Source: Pseudomonadota bacterium (lineage in GTDB: Bacteria; Pseudomonadota; Gammaproteobacteria; Steroidobacterales; Steroidobacteraceae). From it: a DNA stretch of 64,000 bases. The stretch is taken from assembly GCA_023457495.1 (NCBI GenBank), contig JAEWLQ010000113.1:1-64000 (forward strand). The letters are read 5' to 3'. The position numbers and the translations under genes were made by a program. How positions within the stretch are numbered: position 1 is the stretch's first letter; each line of letters starts with the position of its first letter. The notes below the pieces were generated by a model. It was not told the DNA's origin and did not search any database. It saw only the letters and a list, made by a program, of their open reading frames with translations. Of this stretch, positions 40,898-49,681 are shown in pieces.

Positions 40898-41078
40898 CGC
40901 CCGCGATGAGATAGCCGGCGATTTCAGGGTCGGGCAATTCGAGAAATTCGATGAAGGCGGCTTGTTCTTCGCTTGTCGCTCGAACGAATCGTTCTTTCAG
41001 ATACCGCGTGAGGAGCAGGTCGAGCTCCTTCATCCCCCGCCGACAACGCCACTGCAAGCGGCGAATTTCAACGTTCAC
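40839..41078 (-). CDS. sdhE: FAD assembly factor SdhE
   Basis: The 79-residue protein has the SdhE hallmark RRGMKELD (E. coli RRGMRELD) near residue 10 and FLELPDPEIAGYL further on. SdhE promotes covalent attachment of FAD to the SdhA histidine. The start is GTG 41078, two bases after the sdhB stop; starting at the later ATG (41033) would cut off the essential RRGM motif. It is the fifth gene of the sdhC-D-A-B-E run. Confidence 0.92.
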   Translation of the reverse strand: MNVEIRRLQWRCRRGMKELDLLLTRYLKERFVRATSEEQAAFIEFLELPDPEIAGYLIAGDEPEDPRRAALCRALLQSD

Positions 41079-41080
41079 GG

Positions 41081-41869
41081 CTAGTGCTGCCGATCGATCA
41101 TCATCTTCTTGATTTCGGCGATTGCCTTGGCCGGGTTGAGGTCCTTCGGGCAGGCCTCGGTGCAGTTCATGATGGTATGGCAGCGATACAACCGGAACGG
41201 ATCCTCGAGATCGTCGAGTCGTTCGCCGGTGGCCTCGTCGCGCGAATCGATGATCCACCGGTAGGCCGCGAGCAGCGCCGCGGGCCCGAGATAACGATCG
41301 CTGTTCCACCAGTAGCTCGGACAGGAAGTCGAGCAGCAGGCGCAGAGAATGCAAGCCGAGGGACGATCGATCTTTTCCTGGTCTTCCTTCGATTGCGGAC
41401 GTTCACGATCCGGCGGGGCGGGCGTGCGCGTCTGCAGCCAGGGCTTCACCGCGGCGTATTGCGCGTAGAAGTTCGTGAGGTCGGGAACCAGATCCTTCAC
41501 CACCGGCATGTGCGGCAGTGGATAGATCTTCACGTCGCCCTTCACCTCGCTGCATGCCTTGGTGCAGGCCAGCGTGTTGAGGCCGCCGATGTTCATGGCG
41601 CAGCTGCCGCAGATGCCCTCGCGGCACGAACGACGGAACGTGAGCGTGGAGTCGATCTCGTTCTTGATCTTGATGAGCGCGTCCAGAACCATCGGACCGC
41701 AGCTGTCCATGTCCACTTCGTAGGTGTCCATGCGCGGGTTCTGCCCGGAATCCGGATCGAAGCGGTAGATCACGAACTTGCGGACATGCTTCGCGCCGGC
41801 GGGCGCCTTGTGCGTCTTGCCGGCGGACTTGTCGATCTTCGAGTTGGCGGGAAGCATGAATTCGGCCAT
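41081..41869 (-). CDS. sdhB: Succinate dehydrogenase iron-sulfur subunit SdhB
   Basis: The 262-residue subunit carries three iron-sulfur clusters. The 2Fe-2S ligands are in CREGICGSC, the 4Fe-4S ligands in CILCACCSTSC, and the 3Fe-4S set in CHTIMNCTEACPKDLNP. It passes electrons from SdhA to quinone. An extended N terminus (about 28 residues, Lys-rich) precedes the ferredoxin fold. ATG 41869 lies 11 bp after the sdhA stop. Confidence 0.97.
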   Translation of the reverse strand: MAEFMLPANSKIDKSAGKTHKAPAGAKHVRKFVIYRFDPDSGQNPRMDTYEVDMDSCGPMVLDALIKIKNEIDSTLTFRRSCREGICGSCAMNIGGLNTLACTKACSEVKGDVKIYPLPHMPVVKDLVPDLTNFYAQYAAVKPWLQTRTPAPPDRERPQSKEDQEKIDRPSACILCACCSTSCPSYWWNSDRYLGPAALLAAYRWIIDSRDEATGERLDDLEDPFRLYRCHTIMNCTEACPKDLNPAKAIAEIKKMMIDRQH

Positions 41870-41880
41870 CGTCCTGCTCG

Positions 41881-43668
41881 TCAGTAAGTGCGCGCCTTCG
41901 GCGGAATCGGCTCGACGTCCGTCGTGAGCGTGTTCATGTGAACCGGGCGGTATTCGATGCGCGTCTTGCCCGCATCGTCGACCCAGCACAACGTGTGCTT
42001 CTGCCAGTTCGCGTCATCGCGCTCCTTGAAGTCCTCGCGTGCATGCGCACCGCGGCTTTCCTGGCGATTCTCGGCGGAAACAATGGTCGCGGTCGCCTGG
42101 CCAAGCAGGTTGTCGAGCTCGATCGTTTCGATGAGATCGGTGTTCCAGATGAGCCCACGATCCGCGATGCGCACGTCGGCGAACGACGCATGCGTCTTGC
42201 CCAGCGCCTGGACGCCCTCTTTCAAAGTCTGCCCCGTACGGAAGACGGCCGCGTCGCGTTGCATGGTCTTCTGCATTTCGAGGCGGATATCGGCGGTGCT
42301 GCGCGAGCCCTTGGCATTGCGCAGCCGATCGAGCCGCGCGACGGCGAAATCGCCGGCGTCCTTCGCCAGTGGCGCATGCGACTGGCCCGGTTTGACCACG
42401 GTGGCCGCATGGCGGCCCGCCTCGCGACCGAAGACGACGAGGTCGAGCAGCGAATTGCTGCCGAGACGGTTCGCGCCGTGCACGGAAACGCACGCGGCCT
42501 CGCCGACGGCCATGAGCCCCGGCACCACGGTATCGGGATCGCCGTTTTTCATCGTGACGACTTCGCCGTGCACGTTGCAGGGGATTCCGCCCATGTTGTA
42601 GTGCACCGTCGGCAGCACCGGGATCGGATCCTTGTTGACGTCGACTCCCGCGAAGATGCGCGCGGTCTCGGCGATGCCGGGCAGGCGCGCATGGATCACC
42701 TCGGGGCCGAGATGCTCGAGGTGTAGATAGATGTGGTCCTGGTGTTTGCCGACGCCGCGGCCTTCCCGGATCTCGATGGTCATCGAACGCGAGACGACGT
42801 CGCGCGAGGCGAGGTCCTTCGCGTTCGGTGCGTAACGCTCCATGAAGCGTTCGCCTTCGGAGTTGGTCAGGTAACCGCCCTCGCCGCGCGAGCCTTCGGT
42901 GATGAGACACCCCGAGCCGTAAATGCCGGTGGGATGGAATTGCACGAACTCCATGTCCTGCATCGGCAGTCCCGCGCGCAACGCCATGCCACCGCCGTCG
43001 CCCGTGCAGGTGTGCGCGGACGTGCAGGAGAAATACGCGCGGCCGTAACCGCCGGTCGCGAGGATCACCGTGTGCGCGCGATAGCGATGCAGGCGGCCCG
43101 TCGCCATGTCGAGCGCGACCACGCCGCGGCAGGCACCGTCCTGCATGATGAGATCCAAAGCGAAGTATTCGATGAAGAACTCGGCGTGATGCTTGATCGA
43201 CTGCTGATACAAGGTATGCAGCATCGCGTGGCCCGTGCGGTCCGCCGCCGCGCAGGTGCGGTGCGCAGTGCCCTTGCCGTAGTTCGTGGTCATGCCGCCG
43301 AACGGCCGCTGGTAGATGCGCCCGTCCGCCGTGCGCGAGAACGGCACGCCGTAGTGCTCGAGCTCGATGACCGCGGCCGGCGCTTCCTTGCACATGAACT
43401 CGATGGCGTCCTGGTCGCCGAGCCAGTCCGAGCCCTTGATGGTGTCGTAGAAATGGAAGCGCCAGTCGTCCTCGCCCATGTTGCCGAGCGCGGCCGAGAT
43501 GCCGCCCTGCGCCGCAACCGTATGGCTGCGGGTCGGGAACACCTTCGTCAGGCAGGCGGTAGATAGACCGGCCTCGGCGAGCCCGAGGGTCGCGCGCAGC
43601 CCGGCGCCGCCGGCGCCGACCACGACGACGTCGTAGGTGTGATCGATGAATTCGTATTCTTTGGTCAT
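41881..43668 (-). CDS. sdhA: Succinate dehydrogenase flavoprotein subunit SdhA
   Basis: The 595-residue subunit oxidises succinate to fumarate. The FAD-binding motif VVVGAGGAGLRA is at the N terminus, the covalently flavinylated His lies in TRSHTVAAQGG at about residue 48, and active-site stretches HPTGIYGSG and GEAACVSVHGANRLGSNS follow. ATG 43668 overlaps the sdhD stop by 4 bp. Length and motif order are normal. Confidence 0.98.
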   Translation of the reverse strand: MTKEYEFIDHTYDVVVVGAGGAGLRATLGLAEAGLSTACLTKVFPTRSHTVAAQGGISAALGNMGEDDWRFHFYDTIKGSDWLGDQDAIEFMCKEAPAAVIELEHYGVPFSRTADGRIYQRPFGGMTTNYGKGTAHRTCAAADRTGHAMLHTLYQQSIKHHAEFFIEYFALDLIMQDGACRGVVALDMATGRLHRYRAHTVILATGGYGRAYFSCTSAHTCTGDGGGMALRAGLPMQDMEFVQFHPTGIYGSGCLITEGSRGEGGYLTNSEGERFMERYAPNAKDLASRDVVSRSMTIEIREGRGVGKHQDHIYLHLEHLGPEVIHARLPGIAETARIFAGVDVNKDPIPVLPTVHYNMGGIPCNVHGEVVTMKNGDPDTVVPGLMAVGEAACVSVHGANRLGSNSLLDLVVFGREAGRHAATVVKPGQSHAPLAKDAGDFAVARLDRLRNAKGSRSTADIRLEMQKTMQRDAAVFRTGQTLKEGVQALGKTHASFADVRIADRGLIWNTDLIETIELDNLLGQATATIVSAENRQESRGAHAREDFKERDDANWQKHTLCWVDDAGKTRIEYRPVHMNTLTTDVEPIPPKARTY

Positions 43669-44039
43669 AACGCGAGCACGAGGATCGCGAACACGCCGAC
43701 GACGGCCGCGCCGGCGTGCACGAAGATCGAGGAAAGCAACAGCACAGTCTTGGCGCCCTTGCCGTGCACGTAGTCTTCGATGACCACCTGCACGCCGAGC
43801 TTCGAGTGCCACGCGAGCGTGAGGATCAGCAGGATCGTGATCACCGCGGTCCAGGGCTGCGACAACCAGGCGCGCATCTCTTCGTAGGACTGCAGCGAGT
43901 GGCCCAGCAGACTGATGACGAACGACGTCGTCAGCAGCAGCAATGCGACCGCCGTGACGCGCTGCACCCACCAGTGCCCGACGCCCTCGCCGGCCGCGCC
44001 GCGACCGAGTACTTTGCCGAGCGGCGTGCGCAGGCTCAT
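43665..44039 (-). CDS. sdhD: Succinate dehydrogenase membrane anchor SdhD
   Basis: The 124-residue protein has three membrane helices (about 28-48, 63-82, 97-122). WWVQRVTAVALL opens the first helix, and the second helix holds WHSKLGVQVVIEDYVH, whose His is in the position of the haem ligand and whose Asp-Tyr is near the quinone site in the family. It overlaps sdhC by 4 bp and sdhA by 4 bp. Confidence 0.93.
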   Translation of the reverse strand: MSLRTPLGKVLGRGAAGEGVGHWWVQRVTAVALLLLTTSFVISLLGHSLQSYEEMRAWLSQPWTAVITILLILTLAWHSKLGVQVVIEDYVHGKGAKTVLLLSSIFVHAGAAVVGVFAILVLAL

Positions 44040-44434
44040 GGGATCGACTCCCCGCCCATTGCCTGGCAGGCGAACCACAGCACCAGCGCCGTCAGCAGCA
44101 GCGACGCGACGACCACCGCCGCTCCGCTGCGCCGCGCCTGCGCGCGTTCGAGCCCACGGCCCGTGTCCCACACCAGGTGACGGATGCCGTTGCAGAAGTG
44201 GTAGACGAAAGAGAACGTGAAGCCCACGAGCAGTAGTTTGCCGAACGCGCTCGACAGGCAACGCATCGCGGTCGCGTAGGCGTCGGGGCCCGAGGCGAGC
44301 GCCATCAGCCACCAGACGAAGACGAGGAATCCCACCGTCGCCACGCACCCGGTGATCCGATGCAGGATCGAAAGCGACATCGTGTACATGAACTTGTACA
44401 CGCCGAGGTGCGGTGACAGTGGGCGGGAAGGCAT
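44036..44434 (-). CDS. sdhC: Succinate dehydrogenase cytochrome b556 subunit SdhC
   Basis: The 132-residue subunit shows RPLSPHLGVYK and the SILHRITG signature (quinone-site Ser and Arg), and YHFCNGIRHLVWDTG, which holds the haem-ligand His. Three membrane helices are visible. It is the first of the four structural sdh genes, 12 bp downstream of a small SDHAF4-like gene on the same strand. Confidence 0.95.
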   Translation of the reverse strand: MPSRPLSPHLGVYKFMYTMSLSILHRITGCVATVGFLVFVWWLMALASGPDAYATAMRCLSSAFGKLLLVGFTFSFVYHFCNGIRHLVWDTGRGLERAQARRSGAAVVVASLLLTALVLWFACQAMGGESIP

Positions 44435-44446
44435 CAGGACCGGTTC

Positions 44447-44605
44447 CTAGAAGTCGATGCAGCGACCATTTCTTTCCCAATCACCGAAACGAGTGGGTTC
44501 CGGACCCGGAGGGCCCCCGGATTCGCCGGGTTGCGGCTCGGGTGCCGGCGGCGGCTGAACCACCTTGGTGTTCTCGTCGGTGTCTGCGGGATGGGCATTC
44601 GGCAC
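44447..44605 (-). CDS. SDHAF4-like (DUF1674) assembly factor, small gene
   Basis: A frame of 52 residues ends in TRFGDWERNGRCIDF, the conserved C-terminal motif of DUF1674/SDHAF4 proteins (GDWExNGRxxDF). The preceding part is Pro/Glu-rich and unstructured, as is usual. SDHAF4 binds flavinylated SdhA and helps join it to SdhB. Position directly ahead of sdhC supports the call. The start is uncertain: GTG 44605 is used; TTG 44659 would add 18 residues. It diverges from ygfZ. Confidence 0.75.
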   Translation of the reverse strand: MPNAHPADTDENTKVVQPPPAPEPQPGESGGPPGPEPTRFGDWERNGRCIDF

Positions 44606-44666
44606 GGGCGCGAATTCTGCCAGAATCGTCAGTTCCCGACCACTTGAAATCCCTGACAAAACAAAG

Positions 44667-45527
44667 ATGAGCAAGCCGGTTTGCATCGATCTGAGCGCGG
44701 GCGCCACCGCGCTGGGCGTGCTCGCGATCCGCGGGCCGGATGCAGCGCGTTTTCTGCAAGGCCAGCTCTCGGCGGAAATCGAGAAGCTCAGCGTGGGCAA
44801 GAGCACGCTCGCGGGCCTGCACAACCCCCAGGGACGTGTCGTCGCGCTGCTCGCGCTCGCACGGACGGCGCCGGACGAATTGTTCGCCATCCTGCCTGGC
44901 GAGCTCGCCGCGGACGTCATGAACCGCCTGCGCAAGTATGTCCTGCGCGCGAAGGTGCGCATCGAGGACGTCTCGTCGAGCCTGCGGGTGATTGGCTGTC
45001 CGGACCCGCGGCCGGATGCACTGGCATCGGTCGAATGGGGCGGACGATGGATGGCGCTCGCGAACGCGAACGGCGACGCCGCCGCGGCAGACGAACTCAC
45101 GCGCGCGCAGTGGGAAGAACATGATGTGCGAGCGGGACTTCCACAGATCTTTGCCGCGACCCGCGAAACCTTCGTCGCGCAGATGCTGAATCTCGACCTG
45201 TTGGGTGCGATCGCCTTCGACAAGGGTTGTTATACCGGGCAGGAAGTCATCGCGCGCGCGCACTACCGCGGCCGTGTGAAACGCCGGATGCAACGCTGGC
45301 GATACGCGGGCGGCGAACCGCTCCGCCCCGGCGACGCGGCGCGCGCTCCGGACGGTCGGCCGCTGGTGATCGTGCGGGCCGCCCCCTCCGCGGCGGGCGG
45401 ACAGGAAGTGCTGGCGGTGGGCAATTTCACTCCGGCGGGTGACGAAGCCCCCGCCGCGGGCGGCGAGGATGGCGCGGCCATCCGGCTGGAAGGTCCGCTG
45501 CCGCTGCCGTACGCCCTGCCCGAATAA
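44667..45527 (+). CDS. ygfZ: Folate-binding iron-sulfur maintenance protein YgfZ
   Basis: The 286-residue protein belongs to the aminomethyltransferase-like YgfZ/IBA57 family. The signature KGCYTGQEVIARAHYRG near residue 190 holds the conserved Cys. It helps make or repair 4Fe-4S enzymes with tetrahydrofolate. In E. coli ygfZ also lies next to sdhE-ygfX; here it diverges from the sdh cluster. It converges on the DUF3999 gene, with 5 bp between stops. Confidence 0.93.
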   Translation: MSKPVCIDLSAGATALGVLAIRGPDAARFLQGQLSAEIEKLSVGKSTLAGLHNPQGRVVALLALARTAPDELFAILPGELAADVMNRLRKYVLRAKVRIEDVSSSLRVIGCPDPRPDALASVEWGGRWMALANANGDAAAADELTRAQWEEHDVRAGLPQIFAATRETFVAQMLNLDLLGAIAFDKGCYTGQEVIARAHYRGRVKRRMQRWRYAGGEPLRPGDAARAPDGRPLVIVRAAPSAAGGQEVLAVGNFTPAGDEAPAAGGEDGAAIRLEGPLPLPYALPE

Positions 45528-45532
45528 CGCGC

Positions 45533-46906
45533 CTAACTACTCACCCGCATCTGGCGCGCGAGGCGCCAGGCCACCGCCCCGAGCGAGAGCACCCCGACGC
45601 CGAGCGCGGCCCAGAGGACCGCGATGCGCCATCTGCCCGAGGGGGCGGGCGCCATCAGACGCTCCAGGCCCCCGGCGATCCGCGGCTCGGAAAGCTGTGC
45701 GTACGGCTGGGCGATCATCGCGTCCGCGGTCAGCGTGTCGCCCGGAAGAATGTCCGGCAGCGCGGTTTCCGCGTTCTCCGCGACGAAATTGCCATACACC
45801 AGCTCGAACGGCGCGGCGCCCCGCGCCACGAACACCACCCGGTGCGGCAACCAGCCGGTGCGCAGCGCGGGAACACCCGCGCCGAATCCGCCGCCGCGCG
45901 GGTCGACGACCACCCTCCAGTAGCGGCTGGCAACCACGGATATCGCCTGTGGCGGGGAGCGCAATTCCTCGTTCGCCGCCTGCAGACGGTAGACGCCCGC
46001 GCGTGTCACGCGTCGCCACGGAGCGTCGTGCGCGCGGCGCGCGAAGTATTCGACCTGCGCGACGGTGTTGACTTCCGGTAGTTCGAGATCGAGCCGATCG
46101 ACCGGCAACTGCGCGCCGAGATCGAACAGGTATTCGCCTGGCTTGGCGCCCGCCTGCCCGGGAACGGACTGCTCGCGCCTGGCGACCGCGACGTTGCCGG
46201 CGACCGGAGCGGCCACGACGCCGGTGAATTCCGGCAAGGTGGCGCCCGGCGGCGCGCGCAGGCGCCAGTAGTTCGCGCGCGTGGGCGCGAAAGAAGCGGT
46301 GAGGTTCTCGAACAGCGCGCCGCCATGGCGCAATCGCGTCAACGGCACCGTTCCCCCAACCGGGCGCCAGCGCGCCAGGTCGTCGCTGGTCTCGAGCGTC
46401 GCGGACAGCGAAAAATCCGGCGCGGTCTGTGTTAGTTCGAACGTCAGCGATTCGACCATGGCATCGACGCCGCGCGCGTCGATCAGATAGGCGGCGAGCG
46501 GCGCGGTGGCTGGGACGGCCGCACCACCCTGCACTTCGAGGGACGTCGTATCGCCGCGAATCGTGAGACTCAACGCCGAGGGCGCCTCGGCCTGCGCGCC
46601 CCGCAATGGAAACTGCTGAAGCCGAAGCACGGGCACGGGCCGCTCGACCTCGGAAGCCGGCCGTTGCAACGCGAACGGTACGACCTGGCCGCTGCCATTG
46701 AGCACGCGCAGGTCACGCATGCCCTGATCGGTCGCATCCCGGTACACGGCGAGCGGCAGCTCGAACCACTGCAGTGGCGCGCCGGGCCACGGCGCGACCG
46801 TTGCGGCGTAGGCGAACTGGTCACGCACGTTCTCACCGAGCGCCGGAACCGCCACGCACAGCGCGGCGAGCGTCGGCAGCCATCCCGGCCGTCGTTTCAG
46901 CTTCAT
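45533..46906 (-). CDS. DUF3999 membrane-anchored exported protein
   Basis: The 457-residue protein has a signal peptide (about 1-24, VAVPALGEN), a large periplasmic beta-rich region (about 25-425) and one C-terminal membrane helix (about 427-448, VLWAALGVGVLSLGAVAW) with a short basic tail. This matches DUF3999, which regularly follows DUF2339 as here. Repeated YWR motifs (ANYWRLRAP, SRYWRVVVD) suggest two galactose-binding-like beta sandwiches. It overlaps the DUF2339 gene by 4 bp, so the products probably act together. Function is unknown. Confidence 0.8.
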   Translation of the reverse strand: MKLKRRPGWLPTLAALCVAVPALGENVRDQFAYAATVAPWPGAPLQWFELPLAVYRDATDQGMRDLRVLNGSGQVVPFALQRPASEVERPVPVLRLQQFPLRGAQAEAPSALSLTIRGDTTSLEVQGGAAVPATAPLAAYLIDARGVDAMVESLTFELTQTAPDFSLSATLETSDDLARWRPVGGTVPLTRLRHGGALFENLTASFAPTRANYWRLRAPPGATLPEFTGVVAAPVAGNVAVARREQSVPGQAGAKPGEYLFDLGAQLPVDRLDLELPEVNTVAQVEYFARRAHDAPWRRVTRAGVYRLQAANEELRSPPQAISVVASRYWRVVVDPRGGGFGAGVPALRTGWLPHRVVFVARGAAPFELVYGNFVAENAETALPDILPGDTLTADAMIAQPYAQLSEPRIAGGLERLMAPAPSGRWRIAVLWAALGVGVLSLGAVAWRLARQMRVSS

Positions 46907-49626
46907 GCTTTCTCCGGTTGAGGCTCCGCCGGTGGCGCGGGCGAAAATCGTCCGATGATCAGCATCAGGACACCGACGCCGATGAACGAGACGATGCGCG
47001 CCACCGTGCCGGTGCGCGACAGGTCGACCAGGAACATCTTCGCGAGCGCGATGGCGAGCAGCGCCGCGCCCGTGAACCACACCCATCGCTCCGCCCGGCG
47101 CGTGCCCAGCACCATCGCCAGCAATGCGAGCGCACCCCAGAAGATGGACAGCGCCGCCTGCACCAGCGTGGACGCCGCGAGCGCGTCCGGCGTGTACGCG
47201 ACGCCGGTCACGTGATGGATGACCCGCAGCAGGATGGCATTCGCCACCGCGAAAGCCGCCAACGCGAAGGCGGCCACGAGGGCGCGACGCGTATGCACGG
47301 GCAGCCAGGCGTGCGGCGCGCGCCACTGGCCGAGCAGCCAACCCGCGATCGCGGCCAGGGCGAAGCCCTGACCGATCTCGACCGGGTTGATCGCCGGTAG
47401 ATAGGGCAAGGGGCGCGCACTGGCGTCGTCGAAACACATCGACAGCACCCACAGCCATAGATAGGCGGCCAGGCCGCCGGCGGCGACGCCGACGTACGCC
47501 TCCGGATGCGCGTTCACCGGCCAGCGGGCGCGGCTCCACGGCGTCAGCAGGATCACGAGGGCGGCCGCGGGCACCAGACCGGACACACTGCGATGCCACG
47601 CGGCATCTCCCAGCCCCGGCAGCGCGATCCACCAGGTCAACTCGCAGGCGATCCACGCGACGAAAAACCACAGCGTCGCGACGTGAAACGCCGGTTCCGC
47701 GCCCGACAGTTCCGGGCGATGTTTCCAGCGCAGCAGCCAGAACCAGGCTCCGAATGCGAACGGCCAGGCTATCCACCCGCCGTCCACGAGGAAATGGCCG
47801 TCGTCGAAAACCGCGAGCATGGCGGCGATCATCATGACGGGCAGCAGCAGCGGCGTCGGCGTACGCGCCTCGCGCCATTCGTTCCAGCGGGACAACGCGG
47901 CGCAGCCGAGTGCGGTCGCCGTGACGAACGCCAGCAATGCGGGCAGGCGATGCGGCCCGGGCAGGAACTCGTTGATCTCGCTGGCGCCCGCGAACGTCCA
48001 CCACGCGAGCGCCCAATAGAACGGCACGGCCGTCGATGAAGCCAGGGACTGCGGCAACCGCTCGCGGTGCACGTGGGCGATGCGAGCGGTTACGAATCCG
48101 CCGACCGCGATCAGCAATGCTCCGACGAATTCGCTGTTGGCGAGCGGCAGTTGGTGCGGGGCGACGTCGTGGCCCAACGCGTATGCCACCGCGGCGCCGA
48201 GCTGCAGCAACAGGCCCGACCCGATCGCGAGCGCCCGCCCCTGTCGCACGCCGACCCAGAAAATGGCCGCGCCTTCCAGCGCCCACGTGCCGGCGGTCCA
48301 GTGACCGTCGAGCGCCAGCGGCACCGCGAGCGTCAGGAACGCCACGCCGAGCGCGAGGAAGGATTCGGCGAGCAGGCGCAGCCCCTCACCGGCGCGCCGC
48401 CAGGCGAACCGCGCGGCCAGTAGATAGATGGCGCCGAGCGCCAGCGCGCTGAACGCCATCGCGTACGGGCGGTCGCGCACCAGCGCGGACTGCAGCAGCA
48501 TCGTCATCACCGGCGTGCCGAACACCAACGTTCCGTCGACGTAGTCCGTGAGCCGCGGCGCCGTGCGCAATGCGAACAACACGGCCACGGCGAGGAACAT
48601 GAAGAAGAACAGGATCACGAAGGGCTCGACCGTCGCGAAATCCTCGGGCGCGTACCGCAACACTCCCCACGCGGTGCCGATGCCATACGTGAACACGAAT
48701 GCCAGCAAGTTGAGCGGACGCCACGCCTTGAACCAGGCGATCGAAACGATGCCGGCATTGAGCAGCGCGTAATAACCGAACAACACCACGTGATTGCCCT
48801 GGCCCGTCGAGGCCAGCACCGGCGCGAGGAATCCACCCAGCGCGCCCATCACCGCCAGCGCGAGCGCGTTCTGGCCGATGGCCAGGAACGCCGAGAGCGC
48901 GGCAATCGCCACCAGCATCGCGAAGACCGCGGACGCGGGCAGCAGGTCGTACAGCCGCAAGGCCGCGAAGGCCGTCAGATACAGCAGGCCGACGCCACCG
49001 CCCTGCAATGCCAGCGCGTATTGCCGCAACCGGTTTCGCAGGCGCCAGCCGATGACGAGCAGTGCCGCACCGCCGAGCGCGGCGCCCGCGAGACGGAATT
49101 CGATCGGCAGCATGTTGCGCTCGGCCGCGAACTTGAGCAGGAAGCCGACGCCGATGAACAGCACCAGCACGCCGACACGCACGACGAGATTGCCGCCGAG
49201 GAACCAGTCGCGGATCCACGCGACGAGCGCGGGTGGCTCGTCGTTCGCCGTGACTCGTGGGCGTGGCGGCGGGAAAGGTCTCAAGGGCTCGGGGTGGGAT
49301 GCAGCCAACGGCGGAATCGGCGCCGGGGGTGCGGGGATTGGAGGCGGCTCGACCGCCGGAACCGGCGCGCTCTCGCGCGCTTCGGTGGCGTCGACCCGTT
49401 CAGGTATGGGCGCGACGTTCCGCGCGGCCGGCCTCGCCGGCGCTTGTTCGTCGATCGTGCGGCTGAGCTCGAGCTGACGGACCGTGCTTTCGATCTCGTC
49501 GAGCCGCGCGCGCAACTGGATGTTCACGCTGATGGCGTAACCCAGCGCCACGCCCGCCAGCGCTCCTGCCCAACCACCCATGACGCCACCGACAAAGGCG
49601 CCGGCCAGCATCAGCAAGATCTGCAT
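46903..49626 (-). CDS. DUF2339 polytopic membrane protein
   Basis: The 907-residue protein has an N-terminal Gly-rich membrane segment (about 3-30), a short coiled coil (about 36-58), a Pro/Ala/Glu linker (about 65-125), and then about 20-25 closely spaced membrane helices to residue about 895, with few loops over 15 residues. This is the DUF2339 pattern. No transporter or enzyme motif is recognisable. The partner gene is DUF3999, which would add a large periplasmic domain. The size suggests a channel, flippase or cell-wall-linked complex, but nothing in the sequence shows which. Confidence 0.85.
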   Translation of the reverse strand: MQILLMLAGAFVGGVMGGWAGALAGVALGYAISVNIQLRARLDEIESTVRQLELSRTIDEQAPARPAARNVAPIPERVDATEARESAPVPAVEPPPIPAPPAPIPPLAASHPEPLRPFPPPRPRVTANDEPPALVAWIRDWFLGGNLVVRVGVLVLFIGVGFLLKFAAERNMLPIEFRLAGAALGGAALLVIGWRLRNRLRQYALALQGGGVGLLYLTAFAALRLYDLLPASAVFAMLVAIAALSAFLAIGQNALALAVMGALGGFLAPVLASTGQGNHVVLFGYYALLNAGIVSIAWFKAWRPLNLLAFVFTYGIGTAWGVLRYAPEDFATVEPFVILFFFMFLAVAVLFALRTAPRLTDYVDGTLVFGTPVMTMLLQSALVRDRPYAMAFSALALGAIYLLAARFAWRRAGEGLRLLAESFLALGVAFLTLAVPLALDGHWTAGTWALEGAAIFWVGVRQGRALAIGSGLLLQLGAAVAYALGHDVAPHQLPLANSEFVGALLIAVGGFVTARIAHVHRERLPQSLASSTAVPFYWALAWWTFAGASEINEFLPGPHRLPALLAFVTATALGCAALSRWNEWREARTPTPLLLPVMMIAAMLAVFDDGHFLVDGGWIAWPFAFGAWFWLLRWKHRPELSGAEPAFHVATLWFFVAWIACELTWWIALPGLGDAAWHRSVSGLVPAAALVILLTPWSRARWPVNAHPEAYVGVAAGGLAAYLWLWVLSMCFDDASARPLPYLPAINPVEIGQGFALAAIAGWLLGQWRAPHAWLPVHTRRALVAAFALAAFAVANAILLRVIHHVTGVAYTPDALAASTLVQAALSIFWGALALLAMVLGTRRAERWVWFTGAALLAIALAKMFLVDLSRTGTVARIVSFIGVGVLMLIIGRFSPAPPAEPQPEKA

Positions 49627-49681
49627 CGTCGAGACTCCTGCCGGCCCTCCGCCAGCGGAACCAGAACCGCGAATCAGCGCA

